IMG/VR virus record: IMGVR_UViG_3300044832_000025
Location: 1 to 25,221 of that record
Origin: a virus
Length of the DNA stretch: 25,221 bases
Direction: 5' to 3' (one strand)
Made by a program: the position numbers and the translations under genes. The notes under the pieces are model-generated. The model saw only the letters and a list, made by a program, of their open reading frames with translations. It was not told the origin of the DNA and searched no databases. This document shows, piece by piece, positions 21,785 to 25,221 of the stretch (within the stretch, counting starts at the first letter, position 1; each line of letters begins with the position of its first letter).

Positions 21785-22510
21785 ATGAATAATGATAGTC
21801 TTGGCGACCGCATGAAGTCGCTTTATGAAAACAGAACCCGTTTTCAATTATCCGGCAGAAACTATACCCTAATCCGAATAGATGGCAAGGCCTTTCACAC
21901 ATACACAAAGGGATTAGTTAGGCCGTTTGACCAACAATTGATATTTGATATGGATGAAACAGCTTGCTTTTTATGCAAAAACATTCAAGGCGCTAAATTT
22001 GCGTTTGTTCAATCAGATGAAATATCAATTCTATTAACCGATTTCGATAGTTTAACTTCGCAAGCGTGGTTTGATGGAAACGTTCAAAAAATGGTTAGCA
22101 TTAGTGCAAGCTTGGCAACTGCAAAATTTAACGAATTACGACCGGGAAAATTAGCAATGTTTGATTCACGTGTGTTCCAGATTAGCGATAAAGTTGAGGT
22201 TGAAAATTACTTCATTTGGAGACAACAAGATTGTACACGCAATTCAATATCATCGGTTGCACAAAGCCTATATTCTCCAAAGCAACTTCATGGTAAAACA
22301 ACTAATGATATGCAGGAATTAATATTCCAAAAAGGCATTAACTGGAATGACTATGACGTTAAATTAAAACGTGGCCGAATGATAATAAAGCAAAGTTTTG
22401 AAAGGAACGGCGCAATACGTAGTTCATGGGGGTCAATCGGCGCTGAAATATTTACACAGGAACGTTGGTTTATTTCAAAATTTATTCCCGACCGCCATAT
22501 TAATCCATAA
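21785..22510 (+). CDS. Thg1-like tRNA(His) guanylyltransferase / 3'-5' polymerase
   Basis: Thg1 and Thg1-like proteins add nucleotides to the 5' end of tRNA, the reverse of normal polymerases; bacterial and phage members mostly repair 5'-truncated tRNAs. The match is strong: LGDRMKSLYE at 6-15, the metal-binding RIDGKAFHTYTKG from residue 31 (D33, G34), QSDEISIL at 76-83 (D78, E79), WFDGNVQKMVSISASLATA near 95-113, then FDSRVF and the family block NYFIWRQQDCTRNSISSVAQ at 141-160, then SPKQLHGKT. At 241 aa it is full length for a phage member. It is a single-gene cassette with promoter B upstream and a terminator downstream, between two tail genes. Confidence 0.92.
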   Translation: MNNDSLGDRMKSLYENRTRFQLSGRNYTLIRIDGKAFHTYTKGLVRPFDQQLIFDMDETACFLCKNIQGAKFAFVQSDEISILLTDFDSLTSQAWFDGNVQKMVSISASLATAKFNELRPGKLAMFDSRVFQISDKVEVENYFIWRQQDCTRNSISSVAQSLYSPKQLHGKTTNDMQELIFQKGINWNDYDVKLKRGRMIIKQSFERNGAIRSSWGSIGAEIFTQERWFISKFIPDRHINP

Positions 22511-22538
22511 GTTAAGTGGTATTTCCTTATGCGGTTAT

Positions 22539-22564
22539 AAGCCTCGTTTCGGCGGGGCTTTTTT
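22539..22564 (+). terminator. Terminator after the Thg1-like gene
   Basis: Stem AAGCCTCG (22539-22546) with CGGGGCTT (22553-22560), one G-T pair, a TTTCGG loop and a following T-run. Confidence 0.8.
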
Positions 22565-22566
22565 CA

Positions 22567-22597
22567 TTTGCAAATCCCAAAACAATCACTATCTTTA
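22567..22597 (+). promoter_or_regulatory. Possible promoter of a short transcript
   Basis: TTTG (22567-22570), 19 bp, TATCTTTA (22590-22597), a near-consensus -33/-7 pair directly after the Thg1 terminator. No ordinary gene follows on this strand before the next terminator. Confidence 0.45.
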
Positions 22598-22602
22598 TTC
22601 CG

Positions 22603-22663
22603 GATAAGATGTTATATTTTGGATTTAGGGGGCGGCAATTTCGTAAGGAGTTGCCGTTTTTTT
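22603..22663 (+). ncRNA. Candidate small RNA, about 60 nt
   Basis: The interval between the promoter at 22567-22597 and the terminator at 22633-22663 would give a short RNA with a 3' intrinsic terminator hairpin. It is supported only by this promoter-terminator pairing. A 27-codon ORF begins within it at 22609, so a small mRNA is an alternative. Confidence 0.3.
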
Positions 22664-22692
22664 ATGGTAAAAGCGACCGGAGCCGCTTTTAA
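22609..22692 (+). CDS. Possible basic micropeptide (27 aa)
   Basis: ATG at 22609, 11 nt after the -7-like box, opens a 27-codon frame for an Arg/Phe-rich basic peptide (MLYFGFRGRQFRKELPFF...), ending at 22692. Both hairpins in the interval lie inside it, which argues against efficient translation. Confidence 0.15.
   Translation: MLYFGFRGRQFRKELPFFYGKSDRSRF
22633..22663 (+). terminator. Intrinsic terminator
   Basis: CGGCAA (22633-22638) pairs with TTGCCG (22651-22656), 12-nt loop, then seven T. It is strong on the + strand. Confidence 0.75.
22669..22690. terminator. Symmetric hairpin terminator for the minus-strand PAPS-reductase-like gene
   Basis: AAAAGCG (22669-22675) pairs with CGCTTTT (22684-22690) around an 8-nt loop. 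Flanking A and T runs allow termination in both directions. It lies about 46 bp downstream of the minus gene's final stop (22737). Confidence 0.6.
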
Positions 22693-22736
22693 TAACCGTC
22701 AAAATTAACTACCACGTTGAAGCTGAGCGGTTAGTA

Positions 22737-22985
22737 TTATGAAGTGCAACTGCATGAATAAGCAGGCAATATATCATCTATTGGGAATAGTGGCACTTGT
22801 CGTTGTGCTAAGTTTAATAACTGTATGTATGTTATATCTGAAAAATATTGCGCTTTTGCATAGTTCTTTTTCTTGCTCATATATTCTTCGTCCTTTATCC
22901 ATTTATCTGCCAATTCAGGATACATTTGCAATATCCTAATAATTGCGTTTTTGCCCTTTAAAAAACATAAATCGCAATTACCCAA
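22737..22985 (-). CDS. C-terminal part of a frameshifted PAPS-reductase-like gene
   Basis: The frame encodes LGNCDLCFLKGKNAIIRILQ, then a MYPELADKWIKDEE helix and a Cys-containing tail ending SCSCTS. In phage PAPS-reductase-family proteins the block 'LGNCDxCFLK' normally follows directly on the part encoded by the upstream ORF 22978-23484, which ends ...VHLG. The two frames overlap by 8 bp and differ by one base. Joined, they give about 248 residues, a normal family length. This piece has only a TTG in place to start alone, so it is best read as the continuation of the upstream ORF, reached by +1 frameshifting or cut off by a one-base insertion. Confidence 0.65.
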   Translation of the reverse strand: MGNCDLCFLKGKNAIIRILQMYPELADKWIKDEEYMSKKKNYAKAQYFSDITYIQLLNLAQRQVPLFPIDDILPAYSCSCTS

Positions 22986-23484
22986 GATGGACGGTAAATT
23001 CTAAATGATATGGTTTTGTTTGCCAAAATTGGTTTACCATTTCTTTTGTTATCCCAAGTTCGTTTAAAACGAACTTGGGAACGGATTGCTTATAGGTTGG
23101 CCTAAATCTTGCTATTCTTTGTTTTTCATCAAACCTAAAACCGATATGCTGTTCAAACTTCATTCCGATAAGTGGTCGCAAATATCTACGAGCGGTAATT
23201 ACCTTTAATTCCGTAGTGCAAATACGCTTCATTTTATTTGGTAAATAACATTTAGATTCAATCATTGCATCAAATCCAGTCATTCCGGGTGCTTTTTTAT
23301 TTGTGTAAGTGGCCCGATGTACCCGAATACCCTCGAACGCTTCAAAGTCATTTATGAATTTATATGTTTTTGGATGTTCACGTCCAGTGTCGCAAAATAA
23401 GACTATATCATCTTCGGTTGGTTTTAAAAGAATAGTCATGTATGCGGATGTTTTGCCGCCTGAAAAGTTTATAACACGCTTCAT
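22978..23484 (-). CDS. PAPS reductase-like (PP-loop) protein, N-terminal part, frameshifted
   Basis: ATP-pyrophosphatase-type (PP-loop) protein of the PAPS reductase/DndC superfamily. The PP-loop is SGGKTSAYM (residues 8-16), followed by FCDTGREHPKTYKFI at about 30-44 and the family block KCYLPNKMKRICTTELKV (about 78-95), which carries cysteines. Phage members are common but their substrate is generally unknown; options include sulfur activation for nucleic-acid modification. True PAPS reduction is doubtful without a visible C-terminal ECGLH-type motif. The frame stops after residue 168, and the conserved C-terminal domain continues in the +1 frame (22737-22985). The leader reads ACCACAAAAAAATG, like two other cassettes. 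Confidence 0.78.
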   Translation of the reverse strand: MKRVINFSGGKTSAYMTILLKPTEDDIVLFCDTGREHPKTYKFINDFEAFEGIRVHRATYTNKKAPGMTGFDAMIESKCYLPNKMKRICTTELKVITARRYLRPLIGMKFEQHIGFRFDEKQRIARFRPTYKQSVPKFVLNELGITKEMVNQFWQTKPYHLEFTVHLG

Positions 23485-23523
23485 TTTTTTGTGGTAGTTA
23501 ATGAATTACGAATTTACAAAATT

Positions 23524-23537
23524 TTATTTACATTTAC
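23524..23537 (+). promoter_or_regulatory. Late-type promoter motif, copy before the fibre gene
   Basis: TTATTTACATTTAC, identical to the copies at 4631 and 13035. The ATG at 23541 lies 3 nt after it. It is back-to-back with the minus PAPS-reductase-like gene. Confidence 0.65.
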
Positions 23538-23540
23538 ACC

Positions 23541-25221
23541 ATGGCAGGACATTTCGAGATTTCCCCTTACTTTACATTCCGTTGGTGCGATAACGACATA
23601 ACCAGTCCATACAACACATTACCCCTCGAAAGCCAGGTAGATGACCTATCCTATCACCAACCCGTACAATGCGGCGGTGGTGGCTACCAATCCGATACAT
23701 GCCAAATACAACTAACATCTGATTTCGTACCTACTGGCAGCTTGCATGATTTCGATACAAACGAATTTATAAAGGCCATTGATTTTGTACCGCTTGACCC
23801 GCCAATATTGGGTTACTCTTTTGTGGGCTATAACGCTGAAATTGATTTCAGCGACGTTGACCCCGGCACGTACTATGGTAAAATAAACTTTACTGATTCC
23901 GACCTGATAACCCACGATTGGCGTACCAATCCGCTTGACGTGCAGATATACCATGAGGGAACGCAATTATTAGAGGCGACCAACTTCACCAATGATAAGG
24001 GCGTTGTATTCGTTAATTCAGACCTGACAACATTAACTATTCGTAAGCGTATCGGCTCGTTAATCCGCTCACCATTGGTTAAGGCCGATGCAGATGATTA
24101 CGAAGATCAGTACAACGATTTGACACAGGAAACATCTGTTCCATTCGTAACATACACTCAATTGTTATACGGCGCAAATGGATTTCTACTCCCATTTTAC
24201 GAGATTGAAAAAATAAATTTGTTATATTCGCTTAATCAAGTTTTAATAGATGGCAACCCGTTCGCTAAAATCGCAAAATCAGACTTCAAGCCAACACGCG
24301 GCGACACTTATCCGCAGGGAGCATGGTGGGAGGTCGATATTCAGCCGAATTTCAACTATCCAAACGAACAATTTATTACAGGCACACCACCGGATGGGGA
24401 ATATATTGTGATAAAAAAACAGGTCACATATCTTAATAAATCGGCCAACTTCGCAGTTACTGGCATATTTTCAGCACGTAAAAACCTGATAAGAATAGCA
24501 ATTGTTAATAATGGGGGGGATATTGTTACGGTACTTGTTGGAAATGCAGAAGGCGACTCAACTTACGGCACTCTCGTTTTGCCCGTTGATGCAACCGATA
24601 GTATCGACATTGGCCGATTATTTAAGATACCTACTACCGTTTGGATTAGCGGTATTGCCGGGGCTGATTTGGATATAACATTTGACTATAATGATTATGC
24701 GGCTGCGGCTGTAACGCCACCAACAAGTACCAGCTCATTCGCGAAAAATACATTATACTTTTTTGAGGAAATTGTACCCGATTCTTTTGCGACTGAATTT
24801 GACATTTCGACAGGATTAGGGCAAGTAGGATCTGACCATGAGGGCTGCGCTTTAGCAGATGGCAGAAATGGAATGCCCGATAGGAGGGGATTGATTCCGC
24901 GCGTTTGGGACAGCTTAGAAGTTTTTCCATTAGCGACCCGTGGAACTGAAATAGGTAATAACTCCGTAACGATTGCATTAAATCAAATGCCATTACACAA
25001 CCACATGATTGCTAATGGTGACGTTCATGGCGGAGGACCTGGCGGCGACTTAGGGCCGGGTGGAATATTAATTCGTAAATGGGATTCGGGCATCAACGCT
25101 GCATATAACCTGCAACAATCCTCTACTGCACCTGATAGGGGCACAACATCTAATGCCGGGGCGGGTGACCCTATAGATGTTACTAACAGGGCTATGATAT
25201 TGGCAGCCTTTTATTTTATAG
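23541..25221 (+). CDS. Tail fibre / tail-collar-domain protein, 3'-truncated by the window edge
   Basis: The frame is open for 560 codons from the ATG at 23541 to the end of the window without a stop. The N-terminal 400 residues are strand-rich with no recognised domain. From about residue 430, ADGRNGMPDRRGLIPRVWD and later ALNQMPLHNHM match the phage tail collar pattern ('nGtPDLRGRF...' followed by 'lP.HnH'), which is common in receptor-binding fibres and microcollar proteins. A Gly-rich loop with GGGPGGDLGPGG follows. It therefore probably takes part in host adsorption. The start lies 3 nt after a late promoter motif. Confidence 0.8.
   Translation, partial: MAGHFEISPYFTFRWCDNDITSPYNTLPLESQVDDLSYHQPVQCGGGGYQSDTCQIQLTSDFVPTGSLHDFDTNEFIKAIDFVPLDPPILGYSFVGYNAEIDFSDVDPGTYYGKINFTDSDLITHDWRTNPLDVQIYHEGTQLLEATNFTNDKGVVFVNSDLTTLTIRKRIGSLIRSPLVKADADDYEDQYNDLTQETSVPFVTYTQLLYGANGFLLPFYEIEKINLLYSLNQVLIDGNPFAKIAKSDFKPTRGDTYPQGAWWEVDIQPNFNYPNEQFITGTPPDGEYIVIKKQVTYLNKSANFAVTGIFSARKNLIRIAIVNNGGDIVTVLVGNAEGDSTYGTLVLPVDATDSIDIGRLFKIPTTVWISGIAGADLDITFDYNDYAAAAVTPPTSTSSFAKNTLYFFEEIVPDSFATEFDISTGLGQVGSDHEGCALADGRNGMPDRRGLIPRVWDSLEVFPLATRGTEIGNNSVTIALNQMPLHNHMIANGDVHGGGPGGDLGPGGILIRKWDSGINAAYNLQQSSTAPDRGTTSNAGAGDPIDVTNRAMILAAFYFI

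Noticed and set aside
22511-22736. A tRNA gene next to Thg1
   Set aside because: Hairpins here are terminators; no cloverleaf with a TTCGA-type arm was found.
22739-22939. Plus-strand 66-aa ORF with a hydrophobic segment
   Set aside because: It overlaps the C-terminal part of the PAPS-reductase-like gene on the other strand, whose conserved LGNCDLC block shows that strand is coding.
1150-23537. Idea that iterons (GTTTACA) and the late motif (ATTTACATTTAC) bind the same protein
   Set aside because: They share only TTTACA, which is common in AT-rich DNA; spacing and flanks differ.
24646-24993. Minus-strand 115-aa ORF
   Set aside because: Antisense to the open fibre gene that carries the tail-collar motifs.

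Overview
The window is a contiguous stretch of a tailed double-stranded DNA phage (or prophage) of a Bacteroidota host. Terminase, portal, prohead protease and HK97-type major capsid genes are followed by tail tube, tape measure and tail fibre genes in the usual long-tailed order. The host group is inferred from promoters that fit the Bacteroidota sigma-factor pattern (TTTG, 19-20 bp, TAnnTTTG), from A-rich leaders without clear Shine-Dalgarno sites, and from the AT-rich base composition. The genus cannot be told, and no integrase or attachment site is visible.

Layout on the + strand: a 5'-truncated VapE-like SF3 helicase (2-1069); a non-coding block with eleven copies of TGTAAAC that looks like a replication origin (1070-1442); a small ORF and a VRR-NUC-like nuclease; terminase small and large subunits (2335-3928); an Ala-rich Imm-5-like cassette with its own promoter and terminator (4004-4620); the head module (4673-8723); connector and tail tube genes (8726-11165). 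A tail-completion-like gene (13052), a pre-tape-measure gene and the tape measure (14307-18307), a large distal tail protein (19335-21710) and a tail-collar fibre protein that runs off the right end (23541-25221) complete the structural set.

The structural genes are interrupted by accessory cassettes: 4004-4561 (+), 11198-12938 (-, seven small genes), 13491-14226 (-, three small genes), 18380-19239 (-, cytosine methyltransferase-like plus a small ORF), 21785-22510 (+, Thg1-like 3'-5' polymerase) and 22737-23484 (-, PAPS-reductase-like, split by a frameshift). Four cassettes share one conserved promoter: TTTG, exactly 20 bp with a nearly constant spacer, then a TAnATTTA-like box. After the cassettes, structural transcription appears to restart from a second motif, TTATTTACATTTAC, which in three places lies exactly 3 nt before the start codon. 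This suggests leaderless or nearly leaderless late mRNAs. Hairpins at two convergent junctions look like two-way terminators.

The points most worth a second look are the two promoter classes and the leaderless layout, the TGTAAAC iteron block, a perfect tryptophan 4-3 heptad in a connector protein, the 54-bp higher-order repeat in the Imm-5-like gene, the Thg1-like gene, and the frameshifted PAPS-reductase-like gene.
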